From NCBI GenBank assembly GCA_943913645.1, contig CALTYZ010000020.1, forward strand, positions 1 through 45,363: DNA of 45,363 nt, written 5' to 3'. The stretch is from an uncultured Corynebacterium sp. (GTDB taxonomy: Bacteria; Actinomycetota; Actinomycetes; Mycobacteriales; Mycobacteriaceae). Positions 17,391-25,544 of the stretch are shown here, in pieces. Below the pieces are notes generated by a model, which had not been told where the DNA came from, did no database searches, and saw only the letters and a program-made list of their open reading frames with translations. Both the position numbers and the translations under genes were made by a program. Position 1 is the first letter of the stretch. Every line of letters starts with the position of its first letter.

Positions 17391-20242
17391 CGGTCCAATA
17401 CGGTTTGCAAAAATTGCCCTGTGAAGGATCCTTCAACAGCGGCAACCTCTTCAGGGGTGCCCTCGGCCACCACCGTGCCGCCGCCGGAACCACCTTCTGG
17501 CCCCATATCGATGATCCAGTCAGCGGATTTGATGACGTCAAGGTTGTGCTCAATCACCAACACGGTATTGCCTTTGTCCACAAGACCGTTGAGTACGAGC
17601 ATGAGTTTGCGAATATCCTCAAAATGCAGCCCAGTCGTTGGCTCATCAAGAATGTAGATCGTGCGACCGTTTGAACGCTTCTGCAGCTCCGAAGCGAGTT
17701 TCACGCGCTGCGCCTCACCGCCCGACAGGGTTGTGGCAGACTGGCCGAGCCGAACGTAGCCCAAGCCCACCTCCACCAAGGTGTCTAGATAACGGTGGAT
17801 CGATGTAATCGGCGCAAAAAATTCCGCCGCTTCGGCTATCGGCATATCAAGCACTTCGGCAATATTCTTGCCCTTGTAGCGCACCTCCAGCGTTTCGCGG
17901 TTGTACCGAGCCCCGCCACACACTTCGCACGGAACGTAGACATCCGGCAAAAAGTTCATCTCAATCTTGATGGTGCCGTCGCCTCGGCACGCCTCACAAC
18001 GGCCACCTTTGACATTGAACGAGAACCGGCCAGCCTTATAGCCGCGTACTTTCGCTTCCTGCGTATCGGCAAAGAGGTTGCGTATCTTGTCAAACACCCC
18101 GGTGTAAGTGGCTGGATTTGAACGAGGAGTCCGGCCGATGGGGCTTTGATCAACCTGAACGAGCTTGTCTAAGTGCTCAAGCCCGTCCACTCGCTTCACC
18201 CGCCCCGGCACCTGTCGCGCACCGTTGAGTTCGTTTTGCAGCGTCTTCGCCAGAATCTGGTTCACCAGCGTGGATTTACCAGAGCCGGAAACCCCGGTAA
18301 CAGCAACGAGGACACCTAGCGGAATCTTGACTGAAACATTGTCTAGGTTGTTCTCGCGGGCACCAACGACCGTGAGCGCACGCTCAGGCTCGACGCTACG
18401 GCGTGTCGCAGGAATCTCGATCTTTTTCCGCCCGGAAAGATAGTCGCCGGTCAACGAGTTTTTGGCCTTCACAATCCCGGTCGGCTTCCCCTGGTAGACC
18501 ACTTCCCCGCCGTACTCACCCGCTTTCGGGCCGATATCAATTAGCCAATCAGCTTCACGGATCGTATCCTCGTCATGTTCAACGACGACAAGTGTGTTAC
18601 CCAGATCGCGCAGCTTCTTCAGAGTCGAGATCAGCCGCTGGTTATCGCGCTGGTGCAAGCCAATTGACGGCTCGTCAAGGACATATAACACCCCGGCAAG
18701 GCCCGAGCCGATCTGTGTGGCAAGACGAATGCGCTGCGCCTCTCCACCGGAAAGAGTTCCGGCCGAGCGGGCGAGCGTGAGATAGTTCAGGCCGACGTCG
18801 AGAAGAAAACGCAACCGCGCTTGGATCTCACGCAGCACAGCACCAGCGATCATCTCTTCGCGCTTGCCAAGTACCAGGTTATCCAGATACTCTGCTGCCT
18901 CCTCAACTGAGAGCTGCGTCAACCCAGCGATAGACTTCTCACCATGCGTCGTCGAGTCCAGGCGAACAGCAAGGATTTCCGGTTTAAGCCGCGCACCGTC
19001 GCAAGTTGGGCACGGTACTTCTCGGGTATATGCCAGTAATCGCTCTTTTTGGGTATCCGATTCGGCCTGCTCCATCTTGCGCTCCAGGTAGCCGATCACA
19101 CCCTCGTAGGCCGCAGTAAAGGAACGCTGCCGACCGTAGCGATTCTTGTAGCGCACACTGACCTTCGTTGCGGAGCCATGAACCAGGTGCTTTTGCTGCG
19201 TTTTCGTCAACGAGCTAAACGGCGCCTGCGCGTCAAAGCCTTCCTCGCTGGCAAGTGCTTCAATGAGCTTGACGAAGTAATTCTTGTTCGGGCTGGAGTT
19301 CCAGATCTGGAATGCATCAATAGCAGGTGCATCGGGGTCTGGAATGACTAGGTCGATGTCGACTTCTTTCCGCACGCCCAGACCGTCACACGCCGGGCAC
19401 GCCCCGAAGGGAGAGTTGAAAGAAAACGCTCTCGGTTCGTACTCTTCGACTTTCAACTTGTGACCGTTTGGACACGCCATCTTTTCTGAAAACAGCTGCA
19501 CGCGCTCCGGATCGCTTGTCGGTAGATCCACAAAATCAAACCCAACAAGCCCATCTGCCAGTTTGAGCGCAGTCTCTACCGAGTCAGTCAGACGCTGCTT
19601 CTGGCTCGCCTTGACAGTCAGACGGTCCACCACCACGTCAATCGTGTGCTTGACCTGTTTCTCTAGTGTGGGGGGCTCAGATAGCTGGTAGGTTTGACCA
19701 TCGACGTTGACACGTGCGTATCCTTGTGCCGCAAGATCCTTGAACAGGTCTTGGAATTCGCCTTTTCGTTGACGCACAACGGGAGCAAGCACCTGGAATT
19801 TTGTACGTTCCTCCAGGGCCATTACTTGATCAACAATTTGCTGCGGCGTCTGGCGTTGGATCACCGCGTCGCACTTGGGGCAGTGCGGTGTGCCCGCGCG
19901 CGAGTACAGCAGACGTAAGTAGTCGTAAATCTCAGTGATCGTGCCCACCGTTGAACGCGGGTTACGGTTGGTTGATTTTTGATCGATAGACACCGCTGGG
20001 CTGAGGCCATCGATGTAGTCCACATCTGGCTTATCCATCTGGCCGAGAAACATCCGCGCATATGAAGACAGCGACTCCACATAGCGGCGTTGCCCTTCGG
20101 CGAAGATGGTGTCAAAAGCAAGTGATGATTTTCCCGATCCCGACAAACCGGTAAAGACCGCCATCTTCTCGCGCGGCAAGTCGACATCAATACCTTTGAG
20201 GTTGTGTTGGCGCGCACCGCGCACTGTTAGCCGTTCAGCCAC
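17387..20242 (-). CDS. uvrA: UvrABC excision nuclease subunit A
   Basis: ATP-dependent damage sensor of nucleotide excision repair; it loads UvrB, which is also in this window. The 951-residue protein has two ABC modules: Walker A loops GLSGSGKSSLAF (near residue 33) and GVSGSGKSTLV (near 650), and two signatures LSGGEAQR. Zinc-binding pairs CPKC, CPAC, CPTC and CEAC...CEVC are intact. The start is a GTG with AAGGAC about 10 nt upstream. Divergent from the metallo-hydrolase gene; the 3' end is convergent with the membrane protein gene. Confidence 0.98.
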   Translation of the reverse strand: MAERLTVRGARQHNLKGIDVDLPREKMAVFTGLSGSGKSSLAFDTIFAEGQRRYVESLSSYARMFLGQMDKPDVDYIDGLSPAVSIDQKSTNRNPRSTVGTITEIYDYLRLLYSRAGTPHCPKCDAVIQRQTPQQIVDQVMALEERTKFQVLAPVVRQRKGEFQDLFKDLAAQGYARVNVDGQTYQLSEPPTLEKQVKHTIDVVVDRLTVKASQKQRLTDSVETALKLADGLVGFDFVDLPTSDPERVQLFSEKMACPNGHKLKVEEYEPRAFSFNSPFGACPACDGLGVRKEVDIDLVIPDPDAPAIDAFQIWNSSPNKNYFVKLIEALASEEGFDAQAPFSSLTKTQQKHLVHGSATKVSVRYKNRYGRQRSFTAAYEGVIGYLERKMEQAESDTQKERLLAYTREVPCPTCDGARLKPEILAVRLDSTTHGEKSIAGLTQLSVEEAAEYLDNLVLGKREEMIAGAVLREIQARLRFLLDVGLNYLTLARSAGTLSGGEAQRIRLATQIGSGLAGVLYVLDEPSIGLHQRDNQRLISTLKKLRDLGNTLVVVEHDEDTIREADWLIDIGPKAGEYGGEVVYQGKPTGIVKAKNSLTGDYLSGRKKIEIPATRRSVEPERALTVVGARENNLDNVSVKIPLGVLVAVTGVSGSGKSTLVNQILAKTLQNELNGARQVPGRVKRVDGLEHLDKLVQVDQSPIGRTPRSNPATYTGVFDKIRNLFADTQEAKVRGYKAGRFSFNVKGGRCEACRGDGTIKIEMNFLPDVYVPCEVCGGARYNRETLEVRYKGKNIAEVLDMPIAEAAEFFAPITSIHRYLDTLVEVGLGYVRLGQSATTLSGGEAQRVKLASELQKRSNGRTIYILDEPTTGLHFEDIRKLMLVLNGLVDKGNTVLVIEHNLDVIKSADWIIDMGPEGGSGGGTVVAEGTPEEVAAVEGSFTGQFLQTVLDR

Positions 20243-20331
20243 GTAGATATAGGTCCTTACTTCTCGGTTCGTGCCCCGCTTACCTCACTGAACCTACCAA
20301 CTCAGCGCAACAACGGGTTATTCCAGATCGC

Positions 20332-20337
20332 TAATGT
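20332..20337 (+). promoter_or_regulatory. -10 element for the metallo-hydrolase gene
   Basis: TAATGT ends 8 nt before the ATG at 20346, the spacing expected for a leaderless mRNA. The hexamer overlaps an earlier in-frame ATG (20334), which argues against that earlier start. No good -35 is visible. Confidence 0.4.
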
Positions 20338-20345
20338 TGATCGGT

Positions 20346-20948
20346 ATGACAAACGATCTCACGCTGCACCACATCTCGGTTTCTGACATGGACAATAATT
20401 GTTACCTGCTCAGCTCCGGGGGGAAGGGACTGCTTATTGACGCAGCAGACGACGCTGCTTCTCTGCTCCAGCTTGCCGCTGATCAGCAGGTCACGATTAC
20501 TGACGTGCTGACTACCCACCGTCACCACGACCATGTCCGTGCCCTGCCGCAAGTGCTCGAAGCCACCGGCGCGACCCATTGGGCGCCGTTTCTTGACGCA
20601 CCTGCTATCCCGGCGGAGGTTGACCGTCCCCTCAACGACGGTGACACACTTGAATTTGCTTCACACCATCTCCCCGTGTCCATCCTGCGGGGTCACACCC
20701 CGGGGGGCGTCTGCGTTGAAGCATGGATAGACGGAGTGCCTAACCTTTTCGTCGGGGATTCCCTTTTCCCCGGTGGACTGGGAAAGACTGCATCCGAGGG
20801 TGACTTTGTTCGCTTGTTCAACGATGTGAAAGAAAAGATCTTTGACCGCTGCTCGGACGACACTGTGGTGTGGCCTGGCCATGGAAAACCAACCACAGTT
20901 GGCGCGGAGCGGCCGCACCTTGAACAGTGGTGGGCGCGGCGCTGGTAG
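20346..20948 (+). CDS. Metallo-beta-lactamase-fold hydrolase (glyoxalase II-like)
   Basis: A 200-residue binuclear metal hydrolase. It has THRHHDH (the HxHxDH motif, near residue 58), a second metal histidine in RGHTPGGV, GDSLFPGGLG with the bridging Asp, and the last metal His in WPGHGKPTTVG. These match the glyoxalase II / short MBL-fold group common in actinobacteria; the substrate is unknown. Start taken at ATG 20346 (MTNDLTLHHISV), because a -10-like TAATGT lies 8 nt upstream; an ATG 12 nt earlier is the alternative. It lies divergently from uvrA in a conserved corynebacterial position. Confidence 0.9.
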   Translation: MTNDLTLHHISVSDMDNNCYLLSSGGKGLLIDAADDAASLLQLAADQQVTITDVLTTHRHHDHVRALPQVLEATGATHWAPFLDAPAIPAEVDRPLNDGDTLEFASHHLPVSILRGHTPGGVCVEAWIDGVPNLFVGDSLFPGGLGKTASEGDFVRLFNDVKEKIFDRCSDDTVVWPGHGKPTTVGAERPHLEQWWARRW

Positions 20949-21044
20949 CCGACGTATCGGTTTCAGCCCATCCAACGCTGACTCGAAATGTCTACAGTGG
21001 TGAGCACAGCATCAAATTTCCTAGGCTTAAGGATTGGTTAAAGA

Positions 21045-22169
21045 ATGATTCGAAAAATCGCGCGTCCGATGCTGGCGTCGGTGTTTGTCATCGACGGCGT
21101 CGAGACTGTGATGAACCCTGCCGGACGAAAGGATGAGGCGGAGTCGGCACTGACCCAGGTCCGTGCTGCCCTGCCACGTCAATACCGCGCATTCCTGCCC
21201 AAAGACCCTGAGACCGCTGCACAGCTTGTTGGGGGCATCAAGGCGGGTGCTGGAAGTCTTTTCGCGTTGGGCAAAGCCCCTCGCACCTCAGCTGCCCTCC
21301 TTGCCGCTACGACGCTGCCGTCTTTGCTCGGCCGCAACGCGTTTTGGGACACTGACGATGCCGATGAGAAGGCTCGGCGGCGCACCGGAGCGCTGACCGA
21401 TGTTGCTCTCGCTGGTGGCGTGCTGCTCGCTTCCGTCGATACGGCTGGCAAGCCAGACATGAAGTGGCGCGCGCAAAACGCTGCTCGCGTTGCCCGCAAA
21501 AACGTCCAACAGGCACTGCCGACGCAATCTGAGACCGAAAAGGCGCTCAACAAGGCGAGCCATTGGATTTCCGACGCGACCGACCAGGTCGGCGGTTACA
21601 TCGATGACAACAAGGGCGACTGGAAAAAGGCTGCCTCGAAGGCGAGCGACGCGGCAACTGACATCCTCGGTGACGCGAAGAAGCAGACCTCGAAGCTGCT
21701 GTCGAACGCTGGCGACTGGTTCGAGGACGCATCTGAGAACGTGCAGGATAGCTACCATGACCTGAAGCCGAACAAGTACCAGCAGTTGAAGGCGAAGCGC
21801 AAGGTCAGCGGACTTGTCGGCGACGTGCAGCATGGGGTTGAAGATCGCCTCGCTGCACTTGAACCGTCCACGCTGCAGAAGTTCAAGGCGAAGCGCAAAG
21901 TTCACAGCGTTGTCGATGACTTGCAGTCCAGCCTGGACAACCTCGCTCCCTCTGGCTTGGACAAGTTCCGGGCTCGCCGCAAAGTGAGCAAGGTAGGTGC
22001 CAAACTGCAGGACCGCGCGCAAGATGCGGTTGATGAGCTGCAGAACGCGTGGGATGAACTTGATGCTTCCCCTTCGTGGCGCCAGAAGCGCAAGTGGAAG
22101 CGTCGGGCTAAGAAGGCTGAAAAGCGAGCCCAAAAGGCAGTGAAGAAGGTCGAGAAGAAGCTCGGATAG
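21045..22169 (+). CDS. DoxX-like membrane protein with long basic repeat-bearing tail
   Basis: A 374-residue protein. Residues ~1-135 resemble the DoxX/DoxD-type membrane family (MIRKIARPMLASVFVIDGVE, then LVGGIKAGAGSLFALGKAPR and hydrophobic helices). Residues ~140-240 are charged and probably helical, with phasin-like spacing (ASHWISDATDQVGGYIDD). Residues 240-330 contain three degenerate repeats around KFKAKRKV. The last 35 residues are almost all Lys, Arg and Ala, ending AVKKVEKKLG. The basic tail could bind nucleic acid, anionic lipid or cell-wall polymer; none is shown. It is monocistronic, between the hydrolase gene and a very strong terminator. Confidence 0.8.
   Translation: MIRKIARPMLASVFVIDGVETVMNPAGRKDEAESALTQVRAALPRQYRAFLPKDPETAAQLVGGIKAGAGSLFALGKAPRTSAALLAATTLPSLLGRNAFWDTDDADEKARRRTGALTDVALAGGVLLASVDTAGKPDMKWRAQNAARVARKNVQQALPTQSETEKALNKASHWISDATDQVGGYIDDNKGDWKKAASKASDAATDILGDAKKQTSKLLSNAGDWFEDASENVQDSYHDLKPNKYQQLKAKRKVSGLVGDVQHGVEDRLAALEPSTLQKFKAKRKVHSVVDDLQSSLDNLAPSGLDKFRARRKVSKVGAKLQDRAQDAVDELQNAWDELDASPSWRQKRKWKRRAKKAEKRAQKAVKKVEKKLG
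21762..22037 (+). repeat. Three tandem ~28-32-residue coding repeats in the DoxX-like protein
   Basis: Units begin at residues 240 (LKPNKYQQLKAKRKV), 272 (LEPSTLQKFKAKRKV) and 300 (LAPSGLDKFRARRKV), each followed by a helix of the pattern VxxDLQ..xxD. Units 1 and 2 differ by a four-residue insertion. Similarity is clearer in protein than in DNA, so the duplication is not recent. Confidence 0.75.
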
Positions 22170-22183
22170 CTCACTGCCGTGCT

Positions 22184-22240
22184 CGGCCTCGCCCCGGGGG
22201 TATTCAAAGGAATAGTCCCCGGGGCGAGGCCGTTCTATAT
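22184..22240 (+). terminator. Strong terminator after the DoxX-like gene
   Basis: A perfect 16-bp stem (22184-22199 with 22217-22232, arms CGGCCTCGCCCCGGGG and complement) encloses a further small TATTC/GAATA stem with AAAG loop, followed on the plus strand by TTCTATAT. It starts 14 nt after the stop. The minus-strand side has no U-run, so it works mainly for the plus strand. It isolates helD, whose start is 48 nt further on. Confidence 0.85.
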
Positions 22241-22280
22241 CAGTACGCGAGTCCGATCAGGCCTGAAAAAGGAGCGGCGA

Positions 22281-24503
22281 GTGGCGCAAGAACCGTGCGA
22301 CGAGGCAGAGGCAATTCAAGCCGAGCAGTCACATGTAGATTGCTTGTTCAATCACCTGCGCGATGAGGTCGAAACAGCGCGGCACAAGCTTGCCGAGGTG
22401 CAACGCGATGTTGACCCGGACAACCCGGATGCTGATGCACTCCTGCGACGCGAGACCGAGTATCACGCACTTAACGCCAAGCTCGATCAGCTCAACATCG
22501 CAGAGATCGGTCTGGTATTCGGACGCATCGATATCGCCGATAATGATCCGGAGAATCCAGTTCCGCTACGCCCTGAGCTCGACCGAAGATATGTAGGCCG
22601 CGTGGGGATAGATGATCGCGCCGATCATTACCGCACACTGCTCCTTGATTGGAGAGCCCCCCAAGCACGCCCGTTCTACCTCGCTACAACAGCAAATCCG
22701 GAGGGCGTGGAAACCCGCCGAACAATTCGCATGAAGGGTCGAACTGTCACCGCTGTCAACGACGAGGTGCTCTCAGGTGACGGTGATGACACCGTTTCCG
22801 TATCGGCCAACGTGGGTTCTGAGGCGGCCTTGCGCTCGGCGATGACCGAGGCACGAACTGGCTTCATGCAGTCAATCGTCGAAACAATCCAGCGCGAGCA
22901 GGATGAAATCATTCGCGACCCAACACGCGGTGTGATGGTGGTTGCAGGCGGGCCGGGCACGGGCAAAACTGCTGTCGCGCTGCACCGAGTTGCGTATCTG
23001 CTTTACACCTGGCGTGAGCAGCTCTCACGAACGGGTGTGTTGATCATCGGTCCGAATCAGACTTTTCTGGAATACATCTCACGGGTACTCCCAGAACTAG
23101 GAGAAACCGGTGTGGTGATCTCCACATTGGCCAATCTGGTCCCTGGGTTCACGCCGAGTGCTGACGCATCATCCGAGTCATTGGCTGCTCGGGAGGTCAA
23201 AGGCTCGATCGAGATGGTGACAATCCTCAAACGCGCAGTACAAAACTATCAACTCGTTCCGGACAAGAATGTTCAGATCGATGTCGATGGAGTCACAATT
23301 GAGGCCACCCCAGCAATGATCAAGGCAGCGCGAACGCGGGCGCGACGCTCGCGTCAGCCCCACAATCGGGCCCAGCTCGTGTTCGCGGAGCATTTGACGC
23401 AGTCGCTGGCGGCAGCCCTCGCGCACCAAATTGGCGCAGACCCGCTTGGCGGGGCCAATCTCCTCTCCGCAGCCGATGTCGATCAGCTCCATGATGATCT
23501 CGCAGACCATCCGCAGGTCCGCGAAGTAATTGATCAATGCTTTCCCACTCTGTCTCCGCGTGGTGTGCTTGACGCATTGCTGACGAGTCGTGACCAGATC
23601 TCCCAGGTGGCGGCCGATTATGATGAATTCACACAAAACGCACTGTTTCGCGAACCAGGCAGTGAATACGCTGCCTCCGACACAGCGCTGATAGATGAAC
23701 TCACGACACTGATTGGATTTACCGATCCCGAAGAGGACCGTGCGCGCGAAGCAGCGGAATGGCGCCGCCAGGTCGAGGAGGCGGCGGATGCGCTTGATAT
23801 TCTCGCCTCCTCCGAGGCAACGGATAACGACGACGACCAGTTTGAGGCCGAAATCCTCTCCGCTGCTGATGTGATCGACGCAGAAACGCTCGCCTCACGC
23901 CAGCAAGTGCGCGATATTCGTTCGACTGCCCAGCGGGCGGCCGAAGACCAGGCGTGGGCATTCGGCCACGTCATTATCGACGAAGCGCAAGAGCTTTCAC
24001 CAATGGAATGGCGCATGGTATTTCGACGCTGCCCAGCGAAGTGGATGACGCTAGTTGGCGATACCGCGCAAACATCCGCGCCGGCCGGCACTGACGATTG
24101 GGCCACCGCGTTGGAGCCATTTGTCGGTGAGCGCTACCGGCTGTACCGGCTCACCGTCAATTACCGGACGCCGAGCGAGATTATGGAGTACGCCGAAGCT
24201 GTACTGAACGAAATCGGTGATGCGCAGGTAGCGCCGACCAGTATTCGCTCTACCGGTGTTCCTGTGGCCTTTTTGCCGGCAGGCACTCATCCTGAGGCAG
24301 CTCAAGCTCAGCTTGATGAACGCTCTTTCGTGATCATCACCGCTGAGAACGCGGCGCAGGTCAAAGGTCTTGAGTTCGACCACGTGATTGTTGTTGATCC
24401 CCGCAAAATAGTAGAGGCCTCGCCACAAGGGTGGCAAGACCTCTACGTCGCAGTCACCAGGGCGACACAGTCCCTGACGGTGATCGGAGACCCTATTCTG
24501 TGA
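22281..24503 (+). CDS. helD: HelD-type superfamily 1 ATPase (RNA polymerase-associated)
   Basis: UvrD/Rep-like ATPase of the HelD group, which in Gram-positive bacteria inserts into RNA polymerase channels and releases stalled polymerase from nucleic acid. The 740-residue protein has an N-terminal coiled coil (~1-90), Walker A GGPGTGKTA (~223), Walker B with IIDEAQELSPMEW (~564) and C-terminal motifs VKGLEFDHVIVVDP and LYVAVTRATQSL. The start is GTG 22281, preceded by AAAAAGGAG at 6 nt. The frame extends 34 codons upstream but through the terminator hairpin, so that part is excluded. Some mycobacterial HelD proteins protect from rifamycins; class membership cannot be settled by eye. Confidence 0.9.
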   Translation: MAQEPCDEAEAIQAEQSHVDCLFNHLRDEVETARHKLAEVQRDVDPDNPDADALLRRETEYHALNAKLDQLNIAEIGLVFGRIDIADNDPENPVPLRPELDRRYVGRVGIDDRADHYRTLLLDWRAPQARPFYLATTANPEGVETRRTIRMKGRTVTAVNDEVLSGDGDDTVSVSANVGSEAALRSAMTEARTGFMQSIVETIQREQDEIIRDPTRGVMVVAGGPGTGKTAVALHRVAYLLYTWREQLSRTGVLIIGPNQTFLEYISRVLPELGETGVVISTLANLVPGFTPSADASSESLAAREVKGSIEMVTILKRAVQNYQLVPDKNVQIDVDGVTIEATPAMIKAARTRARRSRQPHNRAQLVFAEHLTQSLAAALAHQIGADPLGGANLLSAADVDQLHDDLADHPQVREVIDQCFPTLSPRGVLDALLTSRDQISQVAADYDEFTQNALFREPGSEYAASDTALIDELTTLIGFTDPEEDRAREAAEWRRQVEEAADALDILASSEATDNDDDQFEAEILSAADVIDAETLASRQQVRDIRSTAQRAAEDQAWAFGHVIIDEAQELSPMEWRMVFRRCPAKWMTLVGDTAQTSAPAGTDDWATALEPFVGERYRLYRLTVNYRTPSEIMEYAEAVLNEIGDAQVAPTSIRSTGVPVAFLPAGTHPEAAQAQLDERSFVIITAENAAQVKGLEFDHVIVVDPRKIVEASPQGWQDLYVAVTRATQSLTVIGDPIL

Positions 24504-24939
24504 CCGTGTGAACGATCATCACGTCGCAGTCCGACTGACGGGCGACATCTGCAGGGACAGATCCGAGCAAGCGCCCGGTAAGGGAGTTAATTCCGCGGTT
24601 GCCAACCACAAGCAGTTCCGCCTTGTTGTCATTGACGATCGCCATGAGCGCCTCAACTGGGGTGCCCGGACGGGTTGCCGTTTGCACATCAGTCGCGCCG
24701 GCCGCGCGGGCATGGTCAGCTGCAGCCTCAAGGTTCTTGAGCGCTTGGTCATCCCCGAGGACGGTGACGGAATCCTGCCGCAGCGCTTTCGATGCATCTT
24801 CCTCAGACTTGTAGTACGCGGTCCCGATGACCAGCGTGGCGTCGAAGGCCACTGCCATCTTCGCGGCCCGCTCTACCGCAAGAAGCGATGATTTAGATCC
24901 GTCTGAACCGACGACGATGGTGTGGTAGTGAGAACCCAT
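24493..24939 (-). CDS. Universal stress protein, UspA family
   Basis: A 148-residue single-domain Usp. It has the N-terminal VVGSDGSKSSLLAVERAA and the ATP-binding signature G-2x-G-9x-G-S as GNRGINSLTGRLLGS near residue 115. This suggests a nucleotide-binding, stress-related cytoplasmic protein. The start at ATG 24939 (MGSHYHTIVVGSDG) matches the family; a 20-residue upstream extension does not. The 3' end overlaps the convergent helD end by 11 nt. A second uspA gene lies 99 nt upstream in the same orientation. Confidence 0.92.
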   Translation of the reverse strand: MGSHYHTIVVGSDGSKSSLLAVERAAKMAVAFDATLVIGTAYYKSEEDASKALRQDSVTVLGDDQALKNLEAAADHARAAGATDVQTATRPGTPVEALMAIVNDNKAELLVVGNRGINSLTGRLLGSVPADVARQSDCDVMIVHTVTE

Positions 24940-25038
24940 AATGCTTTCCAACCTTTCAGGAAGAGGGGCGCGGTCACAAGCTGATCGCAGAGGCGTCAAT
25001 GGCGTGTCGCAATGCCACCTCAGTGTAGTACGACAGCA

Positions 25039-25503
25039 CTAGTCATGTCCCTCAGCTCGAGTGTCCACAAGCATGACGTCGACTGGGGCTTTCTTTGCGA
25101 CGCTGCCTGGCACATTTCCGAACACTCTGCCTGCCAAGCTGCGCATTCCTTTGTTGCCGACAACCAGGAGGTCGACATCGTATTCAGCGACTGACTCAAT
25201 GAGGACGTTCGCCGGCTGTCCACTTTTGGTAACTAGATTGATAGTTGGCGCTTCCTCTTCATGCGCAATCGCTTCCGCACGGGCAAGAATTTCCTGGGCA
25301 CCGGTTTCTGTGACGATGTCAATCTTGCTCAACTCAGCATTGGTCGAATTCAGCATGGAGCCAGATGCCGAGTAATGGGCACAAATAATGGTCAGCTTCG
25401 CGTTGTATGCCCGGGCCAAGCTTGCCGCGGTGCGCACCGCGACGAGCGACGTCGGCGACCCATCTGTTCCGACAGCGATGGAGGTATAAGAATGTTTTGC
25501 CAT
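25039..25503 (-). CDS. Universal stress protein, UspA family (second copy)
   Basis: A 154-residue Usp with AVGTDGSPTSLVAVRTAA at the N terminus. The ATP-loop region reads GNKGMRSLAGRVFGN: spacing is conserved, but the final S/T of G-2x-G-9x-G(S/T) is Asn, so ATP binding may be weaker or changed. It is clearly a diverged paralogue of the neighbouring Usp at 24493-24939. It is co-directional with and 41 nt downstream of uvrB, so read-through from the repair gene is possible. Confidence 0.92.
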   Translation of the reverse strand: MAKHSYTSIAVGTDGSPTSLVAVRTAASLARAYNAKLTIICAHYSASGSMLNSTNAELSKIDIVTETGAQEILARAEAIAHEEEAPTINLVTKSGQPANVLIESVAEYDVDLLVVGNKGMRSLAGRVFGNVPGSVAKKAPVDVMLVDTRAEGHD

Positions 25504-25544
25504 AGCGTGGTTTCGCCTCTCTTCACCGATTCGTTCAACCCGAC

